A stretch of DNA of 64,000 nucleotides from Shewanella woodyi ATCC 51908 (GCF_000019525.1 NC_010506.1:2356001-2420000), one strand, 5' to 3'; shown: positions 33,849 to 43,354, numbered from the stretch's first letter. Numbers and translations are program-made. Notes: a model not told the origin generated them from the letters alone.

Positions 33849-35450
33849 ATGCGCTTTTTTTGTATCTCTATCATGCTTTTTATTTTAGGTTTGCTCGGCC
33901 CTTCGTTGGCGCTAGCTGATACTGCAAACTTAATATCAGGGGCTAATGCAGCGGAAGAACCTCATACTGCATTGAGTGTCCATCAGCAGTTTCAATATAA
34001 AGATAAGCATAATAGAGATACGCCGAAAGGAACACTAGAGGGGTTCTTCAATGCCGCTTATGAGCAGGATTTTGAGTTGGCGTCACAGTATCTGGATCTG
34101 CGTTACCTGCCAGAAAATATGTCACAAGAGAAAGGTCCTGAATATGCCACCATGTTGCAGGCGATTATTGACAGAAATGTATGGATCAACCTTGAGGAAT
34201 TAGATGATACACCTCAAGGGGCAACTAATGATAGTTTGCCCTCATACAGAGATATCTTTGGCCGAATAAAGGTGGAGAGTGGTGAGGTGATGCTACTACT
34301 TCAACGAGTGCCCTCTGACAAGCGTTCGATTTGGAAGATATCGAATGCCACTGTTGCTAAAATTCCAGAGCTTTATAGTCAACTCGGATATGGACCTATT
34401 GTTGAGTGGTTTGTTGAGACCATTCCAGAAGGGCGACTGTTTAAGATCAATCTGTGGGAGTGGGCGTTACTGCTCACATACTTGCTGGCTGCATTTATTA
34501 TTGTGATTCCAATCACCTTGTTGATTAAGTTAGTGCTGTTAAAGTCTACTCTTAGTCTCAAGGTGGAGCTTGGCTATATTGCTTCAGGCCCATTGCGTTT
34601 TTTTCTTGCTGTGGTGCTTGATAGGGCTTGGATAGCCCAAAGCAGTATCTCTCCTCATGCTCTGGAGGCTATTAATACCGGTTTTTTACTGCTGATCTCG
34701 GTTATATGGTTGGTATGGTCTTCATTAGGTATTATGAGTGCAGGTTTAAAGCAGCGTTTAATCGCTCAAGAGCATCAGCAAGGTGCATCTTTATTGGGGC
34801 CTTTGACGAATTTTGTTCGAGTGATTTTTATTGCCATCGCTTTTTTGGTTTGGCTAGAGTTTTTAGGATTTAATGCCAGTGCAATCGTGGCAGGAATGGG
34901 CATTGGTGGTGTTGCAATTGCGCTCGCTTCTAAACAGTCAATTGAAAACTTTATTGGAACCATCACTCTTTATTCTGCTGCCCCAATTAAAGTGGGCAAT
35001 ATTTGTCAGTTTGGCTCCATTAAAGGGACGGTTGAGGAGATTGGGTTACGTTGTACGCAAATTCGTACATTAGACAGAACCTTAATTCATGTGCCTAATG
35101 CAAAATTAGCTGAGATGGAGATTGAAAATATCTCTGAGCGTGAGAAGATTCGCTTTAAAGCTGATATTCGGCTCGATTATTTAACCCGTTCAGAGCAGCT
35201 AAAGGCTATTATTTCAGATATTACTGGAATGCTAGAAAACCATGAGCTGATAGATGAAGACCCTTTGCGAGTTACCTTTCAAGGTTTTGGATTACACGGG
35301 CTTCAAGTCAATATTTTTGCGTATGTTGGAACAACCAGTTTTCCGACTTATCAGAAAGTTGCTCAGGAGTTACATCTGGCGATCATGGATATCGTTGAGA
35401 CCCATGGTTCTAGAATTATTCCTGTTGCGCCTATAGCTGCTAAAATTTAA
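33849..35450 (+). CDS. MscS family mechanosensitive channel with N-terminal periplasmic domain
   Basis: A 533-residue protein starts at the ATG at 33849; upstream GTG and TTG codons in frame are alternatives. It has a signal peptide (cleaved near LALA), about 170 residues of periplasmic domain with a DTPKGTLEGFFNAAYEQDF segment, then four hydrophobic segments. The MscS pore/beta domain follows: FNASAIVAGMGIGGVAIALASKQSIENFIGTITLYSAAPIKVGN, then the C-terminal cage. It would open under membrane tension. The extra N-terminal domain puts it in the larger MscM/YbdG-like group. Confidence 0.9.
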   Translation: MRFFCISIMLFILGLLGPSLALADTANLISGANAAEEPHTALSVHQQFQYKDKHNRDTPKGTLEGFFNAAYEQDFELASQYLDLRYLPENMSQEKGPEYATMLQAIIDRNVWINLEELDDTPQGATNDSLPSYRDIFGRIKVESGEVMLLLQRVPSDKRSIWKISNATVAKIPELYSQLGYGPIVEWFVETIPEGRLFKINLWEWALLLTYLLAAFIIVIPITLLIKLVLLKSTLSLKVELGYIASGPLRFFLAVVLDRAWIAQSSISPHALEAINTGFLLLISVIWLVWSSLGIMSAGLKQRLIAQEHQQGASLLGPLTNFVRVIFIAIAFLVWLEFLGFNASAIVAGMGIGGVAIALASKQSIENFIGTITLYSAAPIKVGNICQFGSIKGTVEEIGLRCTQIRTLDRTLIHVPNAKLAEMEIENISEREKIRFKADIRLDYLTRSEQLKAIISDITGMLENHELIDEDPLRVTFQGFGLHGLQVNIFAYVGTTSFPTYQKVAQELHLAIMDIVETHGSRIIPVAPIAAKI

Positions 35451-35584
35451 CTATCCATAGGGGTAAGTGATAGCTCTATATGTTATTTATTCGAGTTTTA
35501 TCAGGCTTAGCTATGGTTCTACGGACTATAATTAATTAGCAATGTTACCAGAGACTGAGTGTCTCTTTTTTCGAGAGTTGTATT

Positions 35585-36529
35585 ATGACAAAAGTACTAG
35601 ATTCAGTAGACCAACGTACCCAATTAGTCGGTGAAAACCGCTTAGAACTTTTATTATTTCGAATTAATGCAACTCAACTATTTGCCATCAATGTTTTTAA
35701 AGTCAAAGAGGTAGTTAAACTTCCTCCGTTAAACTCTGTGCCTGGAAGTCACCCGCATATCTCAGGTGTTGCGAATATTCGCGGCTCTTCAATTCCGGTG
35801 ATTGATCTTAGAGGTGCTATCGGCTTCTCACCCATGAGTAGTGATCAAGAGCGTAATCTGATTATTACTGAATACAACCGTAGTATTCAGGGCTTTATGG
35901 TGGGTAAGGTTGAACATATCGTTAATATGACCTGGAGTGATATTTTACCTCCGCCTAAAACTGCAGGTAAGCAAAATTATCTTACAGCTATCTGTCGATT
36001 AGAGATCGATGATGTGATCAACATGGTGTCAATTATCGATGTTGAAAAGGTGCTAGCGGAGATCATCAATTACGATATTCGCCTTTCAGAAGGTGTGTTA
36101 GATGAAGAGTTAGCCAAAGAGATGGTTGGTCGTAGAATATTAATTGCTGATGATTCATCAACAGCTCGAAGACAGATTAAAGAGACGCTTGAGCCACTAG
36201 GAATTGAGATTTTAGAGGTGTCTGATGGCTTGCAAGCCCTCCAGTTACTACAAAGTTGGTGTAACGAAGGTAAATCGATCTACGATGAGATATTAATGCT
36301 TATCACAGATGCTGAGATGCCTGAGATGGATGGATATAAACTAACCTCAGAGATACGAAGTGACAATCGTATGTCGGATCTGTTTATTGCATTGAACACC
36401 TCATTAAGTGGCAGTTTTAATGAAGCCATGGTCGAGAAGGTTGGTTGTGATCGATTTATTTCTAAGTTTCAACCGGATCTCTTAGTTGGTGTCGTACAAG
36501 ATAAATTGAGAGAGCAGAAAGAGAAGTAA
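35585..36529 (+). CDS. cheV: Chemotaxis coupling protein CheV
   Basis: A 314-residue protein. Residues 20-165 are a CheW-like domain (LLLFRINATQLFAINVFKVKEV, GSHPHISGVANIRGSSIPVIDL), and residues 185-310 are a response-regulator receiver with the phospho-acceptor Asp242 in LMLITDAEMPEMDGYKL. CheV links chemoreceptors to CheA and tunes adaptation through phosphorylation. It is a stand-alone gene with a terminator, away from any che operon in the window. Confidence 0.95.
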   Translation: MTKVLDSVDQRTQLVGENRLELLLFRINATQLFAINVFKVKEVVKLPPLNSVPGSHPHISGVANIRGSSIPVIDLRGAIGFSPMSSDQERNLIITEYNRSIQGFMVGKVEHIVNMTWSDILPPPKTAGKQNYLTAICRLEIDDVINMVSIIDVEKVLAEIINYDIRLSEGVLDEELAKEMVGRRILIADDSSTARRQIKETLEPLGIEILEVSDGLQALQLLQSWCNEGKSIYDEILMLITDAEMPEMDGYKLTSEIRSDNRMSDLFIALNTSLSGSFNEAMVEKVGCDRFISKFQPDLLVGVVQDKLREQKEK

Positions 36530-36544
36530 TAAGTGCTAATCATT

Positions 36545-36571
36545 AAAGCAGCGTTAGGCTGCTTTATATTG
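36545..36571 (+). terminator. Terminator of cheV
   Basis: AAAGCAGC pairs with GCTGCTTT across GTTAG, followed by a T-rich tract (ATATTGTTTT). Confidence 0.75.
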
Positions 36572-36572
36572 T

Positions 36573-36593
36573 TTTAATACTGATTAGTATAAA
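36573..36593. repeat. Dispersed short palindrome, copy 4
   Basis: TTTAATACTGATTAGTATAAA lies directly behind the cheV terminator and matches the common core with A in place of G at one position. Confidence 0.6.
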
Positions 36594-36598
36594 GCCAG

Positions 36599-37267
36599 TT
36601 AAAACCAAGTTGAGTCACTCAACTCTTCACCCTGTTCAAGGGCTAGGTCTTTCAATACCTCCTGTTTAGTTCTCTTATTTGAAGCGATATTGATCCTGCA
36701 GAGTCTAACCGCATAAGCGAATCGATTTCGGCCCACTTGTGAGACGATTGCTTGAAGAAAATGTTTATCTAGCCCTAAGGTTTCGCTGTAATGTTTAATG
36801 GCTTTTGAAAGGGAAGAGTATTTTACACCATCGAAATCAAAACTTGTTTCCCTCTCTTCGATATCAAGAGGTACACCATCAATTGAGATAGACCAGCTAT
36901 GGGCGTTAACTCTATCTCTGGCGATAAGGTACATCATCCAACCACTTTTTTTAAAGCCCTCAAATACCTTGCAGGAAAATTCAGAGTCAATTAACTCCTG
37001 CTCTGTCCAATTAATCCCAATGGCAAGGTGCTTAGCATAGATCCGCATTAACTCATCTTTTACGGCTATCTGACACTCCCAGATAGAGGTTAGCTTATGC
37101 TTTTCAGCTAATTTTAAGCACTCTTTACAGGCTGGAACAGCCAAACTTGGGTGCGGTGTATGACTATTAGCATGATACTGAAAAGAGTCGTTACATGGCT
37201 CAGCACAAAACCAGCAGGTATGACGAAGCTCGAAGGGGATATCGATTAGGGGGATAGTTAGCGTCAT
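36599..37267 (-). CDS. CxxC zinc-ribbon-like protein, unknown function
   Basis: A 222-residue protein. Near the N-terminus, CWFCAEPC and about 25 residues later CKECLK form a C2-C2 arrangement typical of a small zinc ribbon. The rest is mixed helical, with the conserved-looking string VGRNRFAYAVRLCRINIASNKRTKQEVL. No membrane segment or signal peptide is seen. I cannot assign a family. It is monocistronic and lies next to the DUF2750-type gene on the same strand, with 65 bases between them. Confidence 0.75.
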   Translation of the reverse strand: MTLTIPLIDIPFELRHTCWFCAEPCNDSFQYHANSHTPHPSLAVPACKECLKLAEKHKLTSIWECQIAVKDELMRIYAKHLAIGINWTEQELIDSEFSCKVFEGFKKSGWMMYLIARDRVNAHSWSISIDGVPLDIEERETSFDFDGVKYSSLSKAIKHYSETLGLDKHFLQAIVSQVGRNRFAYAVRLCRINIASNKRTKQEVLKDLALEQGEELSDSTWF

Positions 37268-37332
37268 AACAGATCACTGTGCATGACGCGATTGTGTGTG
37301 CATTTCATTATGAAGGATAGAGTGTAGAGAGG

Positions 37333-37692
37333 TTACTCCTCTTCTACATTGACCAGAGACTTAGCGAGTATGATTGGATCCATCTCTAAGCACTCTTGAT
37401 CTTCCTGCCAGTTGGTTCCAATCAAAACGCCATCTTCATTAAGGTCTGATATCCAGAACTCGAGTAGATCAGTTAAACCGATAGCAACAGGTTGGTAATT
37501 AGCCCACTCATCATTACAGTGCACCTTAGCTTGTGCTTCAGTAGACCATAGTGGCATAACGTCGGTATCTTCATATTCTGAAGAGTCACATACGACCCAA
37601 CCTTCTCCAGATTCATCTTGCAGTCCCCAGACAGCTTGGTGTTGTTTAACATCTTCGATAAAGCTGGCTAATATTGGATTTATTTCTGTCAT
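37333..37692 (-). CDS. DUF2750 domain protein
   Basis: A 119-residue acidic protein containing AVWGLQDESGEGWVVCDSSEYEDTDVMPLWSTEAQAKVHCNDEWA and then FWISDLNEDGVLIGTNW, the DUF2750 pattern. Function is unknown. The ATG at 37692 gives the family-length protein (MTEINPILASFIEDVKQHQA); the open frame continues to 37743 without a better ribosome site. Confidence 0.85.
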   Translation of the reverse strand: MTEINPILASFIEDVKQHQAVWGLQDESGEGWVVCDSSEYEDTDVMPLWSTEAQAKVHCNDEWANYQPVAIGLTDLLEFWISDLNEDGVLIGTNWQEDQECLEMDPIILAKSLVNVEEE

Positions 37693-37913
37693 GTCAGGTC
37701 TCTTAAGTGAGTTATTTTTCGGGGTCATTATACGACATCGCATCTATTCGCCAAGTGATCTTTAGCATTTTATCCTTAACTTGAAAAATTAAGGTTATTT
37801 CCATCTTGCGTGAGTATAGTAATTATGGCTCAATTTGAGCTTGGTATCTTAAGGCCTTTTTTCAGACTGTTATTGTCGGCCTATTTTTTTACAACATTTT
37901 TGGAGTATTCATC

Positions 37914-39101
37914 ATGATTAAAAATGTCCCTTTAGCATCTCTGCTACTGTTTTCGAGTTTGAGTACACCACTGGCCTTTGCGACTGATTTCCCCTCTTGT
38001 GTGGTTGAGCTGCAAAAAACGGCCAAGAGCCAAGGTTTGTCGGCCGATACGATTGAAAACACTTTAGGTAAGGTTAAATACGTGGCTCGGGTCATTGAGC
38101 TAGATAAAAAGCAGCCAGAGTTTAGTCAGACTTTCGATAACTACTTCAGTAAGCGAGTCACAGATTGGCGTGTGAAAGAGGGGAGGCGTTTACTCGCTGA
38201 GAATCGTGAGCTTCTTAATCAACTGAAAGATAAATATGGTGTTCCTCCACAATATTTAATGGCCTTTTGGGGCTTAGAGACAAATTTCGGCTCCTATAAG
38301 GGAAAGATGCCTGTTTTAGACTCTTTAGCGACGTTAGCTTGTGATCCTAGAAGAAGTGGATACTTTACCGGTGAGTTGATGAAAGCCCTTAAACTCAAAG
38401 AGGAGTATCAATTTGAGGCAAGTGAGATGGTGGGCTCATGGGCGGGAGCCATGGGGCACACTCAGTTCATGCCCTCTGCATATACAGCTTATGCGGTAGA
38501 CGGCGATGGTGATGGTAAAGCTGATCTATGGAATAGTAGGGCTGATGCGTTAACCTCTGCGGCAAACTTTCTGCAGCAACTTGGCTGGCAGCGAAATGAG
38601 CGTTGGGGACGTGAAGTTACCCTACCTGATAACTTCAGTTATGAGTATTTAGGTAAGCGCCATGAACAAGCTTTAGTAAAATGGGCTGAGCTAGGCGTGA
38701 TGAAAAATGATGGTAAGCCTATCTCGACACCGGACATGAAAGCTGCACTTTACTTACCTGCTGGTCATACAGGTCCTGCTTTTTTGGGCTATAAAAACTT
38801 CGATGTGATTATGCGCTGGAACCGTTCGACTTTCTATGTGATTGCCGTCGGTCACCTTGCTGATCGTATCAATGGTGGCGTTAGCCTAACAGTGGCGCCG
38901 CCTAAACAAGATAACTTAAGCCGAGCACGGGTTAAGCAACTTCAAGCAAAGTTAAATGAAAAAGGGTTCGATGTTGGTAAACCTGATGGTGTATTAGGGG
39001 CGAACTCCAAATCAGGGCTGCGAGAATTCCAGCGTTCTGCAGGCTTAGTTGCCGATGGCTTTCCAAGTGAGGCAAGTTTTAATGCACTAGGCGTTCAATA
39101 G
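37914..39101 (+). CDS. Lytic murein transglycosylase (MltB family) with peptidoglycan-binding domain
   Basis: A 395-residue protein with a signal peptide (cleaved near LAFA). Its SLT_2 lytic transglycosylase domain shows the catalytic Glu region LMAFWGLETNFGSYKGKMPVLDSLATLACDPRR and GAMGHTQFMPS. Residues 335-393 are a C-terminal peptidoglycan-binding domain (LQAKLNEKGFDVGKPDGVLGANSKSGLREFQRSAGL). It would cleave glycan strands forming 1,6-anhydromuropeptides. There is no lipobox, so it is a soluble periplasmic version. TGGAG precedes the ATG. Confidence 0.93.
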   Translation: MIKNVPLASLLLFSSLSTPLAFATDFPSCVVELQKTAKSQGLSADTIENTLGKVKYVARVIELDKKQPEFSQTFDNYFSKRVTDWRVKEGRRLLAENRELLNQLKDKYGVPPQYLMAFWGLETNFGSYKGKMPVLDSLATLACDPRRSGYFTGELMKALKLKEEYQFEASEMVGSWAGAMGHTQFMPSAYTAYAVDGDGDGKADLWNSRADALTSAANFLQQLGWQRNERWGREVTLPDNFSYEYLGKRHEQALVKWAELGVMKNDGKPISTPDMKAALYLPAGHTGPAFLGYKNFDVIMRWNRSTFYVIAVGHLADRINGGVSLTVAPPKQDNLSRARVKQLQAKLNEKGFDVGKPDGVLGANSKSGLREFQRSAGLVADGFPSEASFNALGVQ

Positions 39102-39103
39102 CC

Positions 39104-39122
39104 TTATACCAATCAATATAAG
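39104..39122. repeat. Dispersed short palindrome, copy 5
   Basis: TTATACCAATCAATATAAG lies two bases after the transglycosylase stop codon. It continues as AATTAG, exactly as the degenerate copy near 4690 does, so the repeated unit is longer than the palindrome. Confidence 0.65.
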
Positions 39123-39207
39123 AATTAGATAAACACTAGAGCTGGTGGGGGAGTTTTGGTAAGCTTCCCTCCAAAATTTAAGTCAGTATTATGGTTAAGG
39201 ACAGTTA

Positions 39208-39690
39208 ATGAGCATTAAGAACGATATGGTAGTTCAGTTTAACTACACATTACGTGATGAACAGGGAGAAGTATTGGAGACAAATGAGGGGTTAGATCCT
39301 ATTGCATACCTTCATGGTCACGACAATATGATGCCTGGTGTTGAAGATGCCATTGCCGGTAAAACCGTTGGTGAGAAGTTCTCTGTTACCCTAGCGCCAG
39401 AAACCACTTACGGTGTTCGTAACGAAGAAGCTATTCAGCGTGTTTCAGTAAAGCATCTTCAAGGTGAGAAAGTGTGGAAGGCTGGAATGCGCGCATTGAT
39501 CAATACCGATCAAGGTCAACGTCAGGTTACCATTATCAAAATGGGTAAGTTTATGGCGACCGTTGATGTGAATCACCCGCTGGCGGGTCGCGAGCTAACT
39601 TTTGACCTTGAGATTATCGACGCAAGAGCTGCAAGTGATGAAGAGATCGCTCATGGTCATGCGCACGGTAAAGGTGGTCACCACCACTAG
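39208..39690 (+). CDS. slyD: SlyD-like FKBP-type peptidyl-prolyl isomerase
   Basis: A 160-residue cytoplasmic foldase with the SlyD order: an FKBP half (MVVQFNYTLRDEQGEVLETN), the inserted flap (TYGVRNEEAIQRV to VDVNHPLAGRELTFDLEII), and a short metal-binding tail (HGHAHGKGGHHH) with seven histidines. It catalyses proline isomerisation and binds nickel for hydrogenase maturation in some species. The tail is much shorter than E. coli's. AAGGA precedes the ATG and a terminator follows. Confidence 0.93.
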   Translation: MSIKNDMVVQFNYTLRDEQGEVLETNEGLDPIAYLHGHDNMMPGVEDAIAGKTVGEKFSVTLAPETTYGVRNEEAIQRVSVKHLQGEKVWKAGMRALINTDQGQRQVTIIKMGKFMATVDVNHPLAGRELTFDLEIIDARAASDEEIAHGHAHGKGGHHH

Positions 39691-39716
39691 GCTCAAAGAG
39701 GTTCTGAGCAGATAGA

Positions 39717-39744
39717 AACCAGCAAAATCTTGCTGGTTTTTTGT
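39717..39744 (+). terminator. Terminator of slyD
   Basis: AACCAGCAA pairs with TTGCTGGTT followed by TTTTGTTTT. Confidence 0.88.
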
Positions 39745-39770
39745 TTTATGTTTATTTTCAGGAATGGGTT

Positions 39771-39992
39771 ATGGTCATCGATTTCTCTCAAGGGAAAATT
39801 ATTCTGACACCCTTTGAGATCCAGATTAAATTATCCACATCAGGCAGTGGTATGTATGCCATGGCCGAGGATCTGAACTTCATTGATGATGCGTTAATTA
39901 TTAACGCCGATGCAGGCTCTGTAAAATGGAGTTTGCGCTTGGACTCTATTGAACAACTTAATATGATCCGTGAGACGTTGGGAGTTGCTTGA
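39771..39992 (+). CDS. DUF3389-like small protein
   Basis: A 73-residue protein from the ATG at 39771 (MVIDFSQGKIILTPFEIQIK, with GSGMYAMAEDLNFIDDALII and a C-terminal IEQLNMIRETLGVA). The pattern fits DUF3389, a small family of unknown function in Vibrio and Shewanella relatives. The open frame reaches 39741, but the better-placed GGAATGGG precedes 39771. It lies 111 bases before the esterase gene, perhaps in one transcript. Confidence 0.75.
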   Translation: MVIDFSQGKIILTPFEIQIKLSTSGSGMYAMAEDLNFIDDALIINADAGSVKWSLRLDSIEQLNMIRETLGVA

Positions 39993-40103
39993 GCCTCAAA
40001 TACCATCTGGATCACTTTTACTCCTCCCGTCTGACGTCCTACGGTGAGTTCAGCTAACAATCCGAGCCATTTTTTATCTATTAATAAGAATCTAAGGGAA
40101 AAC

Positions 40104-40775
40104 ATGTCAACAATATCATTAGAGCGGATCACGATAGAGCCTCAAACTAAAGCCACTGCTTGTGTTATCTGGCTTCATGGTTTGGGTGACTCTGGGGCTG
40201 GTTTTGCGCCTGTTGTTCCCGCATTGGGCTTGCCACAAGATCACAGCATTCGATTTATTTTCCCTCACGCACCTGAGCAAGCCGTGACGATTAACCAAGG
40301 CTATATCATGCGAGCTTGGTATGATATTAAGAGTATGGATCTGCATAACAGAGCCGATATGCAAGGTGTATTGGGATCTGAGGTGTCGGTCAAAGCGTTA
40401 ATCCAAGAGCAGATAGACTCAGGTATCCCCGCAGATAGAATTGTGCTTGCAGGTTTTAGTCAAGGTGGTGTAATGAGTTTGTTTACAGGCCTTAGATACC
40501 CTGAGAAACTTGCTGGGATTATGGCTTTATCATGTTACCTACCTACAGCCGATAAACTACCTGAAAACTTAAGTGTAGCGAATCTTTCGACGTCAATTTT
40601 ACAGCATCATGGTGAGCAAGATGATGTTGTGCCTGTGAGCTCTGGTAAGATGGCAAATGAGCTACTCAATGATGCGGGATATAAGGCTGAGTGGAAAACA
40701 TATCAGATGCCCCACAGTGTTTTACCTGAACAACTACGTGACATTGCCAAATGGTTAAATAGTGTGTTGTTGTAG
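40104..40775 (+). CDS. Alpha/beta-hydrolase carboxylesterase (phospholipase/carboxylesterase family)
   Basis: A 223-residue alpha/beta hydrolase of the carboxylesterase II family. CVIWLHGLGDSGAGF is the oxyanion-hole region, LAGFSQGGVMSLFTG carries the nucleophile Ser, QHHGEQDDVVPV supplies the catalytic Asp and QMPHSVLPEQL the His. Relatives hydrolyse short-chain esters or lysophospholipids. No signal peptide is present, so it acts in the cytoplasm. AAGGGAAA lies before the chosen ATG; the frame is open back to 40044. Confidence 0.93.
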   Translation: MSTISLERITIEPQTKATACVIWLHGLGDSGAGFAPVVPALGLPQDHSIRFIFPHAPEQAVTINQGYIMRAWYDIKSMDLHNRADMQGVLGSEVSVKALIQEQIDSGIPADRIVLAGFSQGGVMSLFTGLRYPEKLAGIMALSCYLPTADKLPENLSVANLSTSILQHHGEQDDVVPVSSGKMANELLNDAGYKAEWKTYQMPHSVLPEQLRDIAKWLNSVLL

Positions 40776-41059
40776 GTTTTTGCTTTGTAAATGGTTTTGT
40801 TTAAGCTTTGATATCACTTTTTTCTAGCTGTTCTGATTTTCGAAGAATATGAATCAAGTTTAACTTTAAATAACTCATTGAAAAAATAAGGTAAGCTTTG
40901 CTTAAGTGCTAGCTTACCTTTTTATTTTGTCTCTTTATTGTTCCTTCTCTTTTGCTCCTGTTTTTCCTCTCGAACAATGATGTTAATAAGTGTATGTTTT
41001 AACAAAGATTTTACTCTCCTTTTTGCAATAAACTTAACAGTTTTCATCTCACCCTTTGG
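40776..41059. other. Intergenic region with terminator and nucleotidase promoter region
   Basis: The esterase terminator occupies 40888-40928. The remaining AT-rich sequence should hold the upstream part of the first nucleotidase promoter. No small gene is evident. Confidence 0.5.
40888..40928 (+). terminator. Terminator of the esterase gene
   Basis: AAGGTAAGCT pairs with AGCTTACCTT across a 13-base loop and runs into TTTATTTTG. Confidence 0.85.
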
Positions 41060-41092
41060 TATGATGTTAGCCAGCGAGATCAGAGAATCCGT
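41060..41092 (+). promoter_or_regulatory. Conserved promoter/leader block of 5'-nucleotidase 1
   Basis: The block starts TATGATGTTAGCC, a good -10 box and presumed start site, and continues GAGATCAGAGAATCCGT. It is 29/33 identical to 43355-43387 before the paralogous gene, although flanking sequence is not conserved. Confidence 0.6.
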
Positions 41093-41132
41093 GATGTTAA
41101 TAATTTAATAAAATAATTAAAGGGTTGATGTA

Positions 41133-42899
41133 ATGATTAATAAGCTAGTAAAAGGTGTTGTCGCAACGGCTGTCTTAGCCGCATTGGCGGGCTGTAATAG
41201 CAGCGACGATAACAATACTCCACAAACAGCATGTGAAGCTGCGGGCGATGCATGTACTAAATTCACCGTTATCCATACTAATGATAACCATGGTCGCTTC
41301 TGGCAAAACAGTAAAGGCGAATATGGTATGGCGGCACGTAAAACCGTTATCGATCAAATTCGTAATGAAGTTGACCACGCAGGTGGTGAGACCATTCTAC
41401 TCTCTGGCGGTGACATCAATACCGGTGTTCCAGAGTCAGATATGCAAGATGCAGTACCTGATTTTATCGGTATGAGCATGCTGGGCTATGATGCAATGGC
41501 TGTAGGTAATCATGAGTTTGATAACCCGTTAAGCACATTAGATATGCAGGCAACGATTGCTCAGTTCCCTATGCTAGCTGCTAACATCTATAAAAAAGAC
41601 AGCAATGGAGAGGTCACTTCAGAGCGTTATTTTGAACCTTACCGTGTCTTTGAAATTAACGGTCTTAAGGTGGCTATTATCGGCTTCACAACGGTTGATA
41701 CTCCTAAAGTTGTGAGCCCAGATAACGTTGCCAGCCTACATTTCACTAAGCCTCAAGATGAAATTCAAACCGTTCTTGCTGAAATCGAAGCCAATGAAAA
41801 GGTTGACATGGTGTTTGCTTTGACACATATGGGTCATTATGCCAATGGTGAGCACGGTACGGAAGCTGCTGGTGATGTGAAACTAGCTCGCTCATTAGAG
41901 CAGGGCCAATTACAGGCGATTATCGGTGGTCACTCACAAAACCCTGTGTGTATGGAAGGTGATGGTTACGCTGACTTTAAACCGGGTGATGAGTGTAAAC
42001 CTGATGTTCAAAACGGCACCTTTATTATGCAAGCCCATGAGTGGGGCAAGTATGTTGGCCGTGCTGATTTCGAATACATGGACGGTGAGTTGAAGCTGGC
42101 TAGCTATAAGCTGATCCCAATTAACCTGAAAGAGAAAAATGAAAACGATGAGCTTGTTTTCATTACTGAAGAGATAGAGCAAGACCAACTGGTGATTGAT
42201 GCACTACAGCATTACCAAGATCTGGGCCAGGAGCTACTTGATGTGGTTATCTCAAGTACAGATGGTAAGCTTGAAGGTGATAGAGCCGTTGTTCGCACAG
42301 AACAAACCAACTTAGGCCAGCTACTAACTCGCGCTTATGGCGATTGGGTCACGGCTAATTTTGAGCCAACAGTCGATTTCGGTGTGATGAACTCAGGTGG
42401 TATCCGTGACTCTATCGCACCAGGCACAGTGTCATACCGCGACGTGTTAACGGTGCAGCCATTTAGTAACGATGTGTCATTCGTGACGATGTCAGGTAAA
42501 GAAGTTCAGGATTACCTTGCCAATGTAGCACTAAAGACCGGTGGTGGAATGGCGCAGCTTTATCCTTTAGAGATGAACGTGAGCTGTGATGCTGTTGAAG
42601 TTAATCCAGATGCTACCTCTGCTGATATCGTGCAGATCACATCGTTAGGTGGCCGTGCGTTTGATATGGCGGGTAACTACACTTTCTCATTGATCAACTT
42701 CAGTGCTAAAGGTGGTGACGATTATCCAAAGATCACAGAGCATGTAAACTATGTTGATACTCAGCGTAGCGATGCATCGGTTCTTCGCGAATACTTTGAA
42801 AAGAACCCTAATATCAAAGTGGCTGATTACGATCCTGCCCAAGGTGGACACCCTGTGTTCTACCGTGGTGGTGCTGTCGTTAAGAGCTGTGCTAAGTAA
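41133..42899 (+). CDS. 5'-nucleotidase/metallophosphatase lipoprotein, paralogue 1
   Basis: A 588-residue UshA/NadN-type enzyme. The metallophosphoesterase motifs are TVIHTNDNHGRF, LLSGGDINTGVPES, VGNHEFDNPL, THMGHY and IIGGHSQNPVCM. The 5'-nucleotidase C-terminal domain follows, with the substrate-binding VMNSGGIRDSI. The signal sequence ends in LAALAGC, giving lipidation at Cys21. The following Asn and Ser-Asp residues favour an outer-membrane location. It would strip phosphate from extracellular nucleotides or NAD. It is one of two adjacent paralogues with highly similar catalytic domains. Confidence 0.93.
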   Translation: MINKLVKGVVATAVLAALAGCNSSDDNNTPQTACEAAGDACTKFTVIHTNDNHGRFWQNSKGEYGMAARKTVIDQIRNEVDHAGGETILLSGGDINTGVPESDMQDAVPDFIGMSMLGYDAMAVGNHEFDNPLSTLDMQATIAQFPMLAANIYKKDSNGEVTSERYFEPYRVFEINGLKVAIIGFTTVDTPKVVSPDNVASLHFTKPQDEIQTVLAEIEANEKVDMVFALTHMGHYANGEHGTEAAGDVKLARSLEQGQLQAIIGGHSQNPVCMEGDGYADFKPGDECKPDVQNGTFIMQAHEWGKYVGRADFEYMDGELKLASYKLIPINLKEKNENDELVFITEEIEQDQLVIDALQHYQDLGQELLDVVISSTDGKLEGDRAVVRTEQTNLGQLLTRAYGDWVTANFEPTVDFGVMNSGGIRDSIAPGTVSYRDVLTVQPFSNDVSFVTMSGKEVQDYLANVALKTGGGMAQLYPLEMNVSCDAVEVNPDATSADIVQITSLGGRAFDMAGNYTFSLINFSAKGGDDYPKITEHVNYVDTQRSDASVLREYFEKNPNIKVADYDPAQGGHPVFYRGGAVVKSCAK

Positions 42900-43354
42900 C
42901 CTAAGAAGATAATCTTCTCTATTTTGATAAAAGCAGCCTATTGGCTGCTTTTATTTTCTATTTCAGATCTGCAATTTAATAAAACCTGTATTTACTCTCC
43001 ATATTATCCCGCTACGCTCTCTATTAAGGGTCATAAACTCTTCATCAGTTCTTCACACTTGATAATACTTGGATAATATTTAAATCAAGGGGCAAAATTT
43101 AACAGGCTAATACTTCTGCCATTGTTCTTAACACAGGTCAAACTTTATCTGTTCAGCTGAGTATTTAATCTATTGAAAATATAGAGCCTAAATCGATAAA
43201 TATAAAATGTTGCCGCACTAAGTTTAATTTTGCTGCCGACGTTGATTTGCCACTGTTCTTATAAGAAAACAATTCTCGCTACAAATCACCCTTTTAAGAA
43301 ACATTAACATCACATTTATTCATTAAAATGACACATATTCGATATATTCTTTGT
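42900..43354. other. Intergenic region between the nucleotidase paralogues
   Basis: About 450 bp contain the terminator of paralogue 1 and an AT-rich upstream region of paralogue 2. No ORF or RNA gene is recognised. The region TTCATCAGTTCTTCACAC near 43051-43068 loosely resembles a Pho box, but not well enough to call. Confidence 0.45.
42929..42957 (+). terminator. Terminator of nucleotidase paralogue 1
   Basis: AAAAGCAGCC pairs with GGCTGCTTTT across TATT, followed by ATTTTC. Confidence 0.88.

Noticed and set aside
43040..43070. Pho-box-like sequence before nucleotidase paralogue 2
   Set aside because: The match to the CTGTCAT-type direct repeats is too weak, and no equivalent was found at the same place before paralogue 1.
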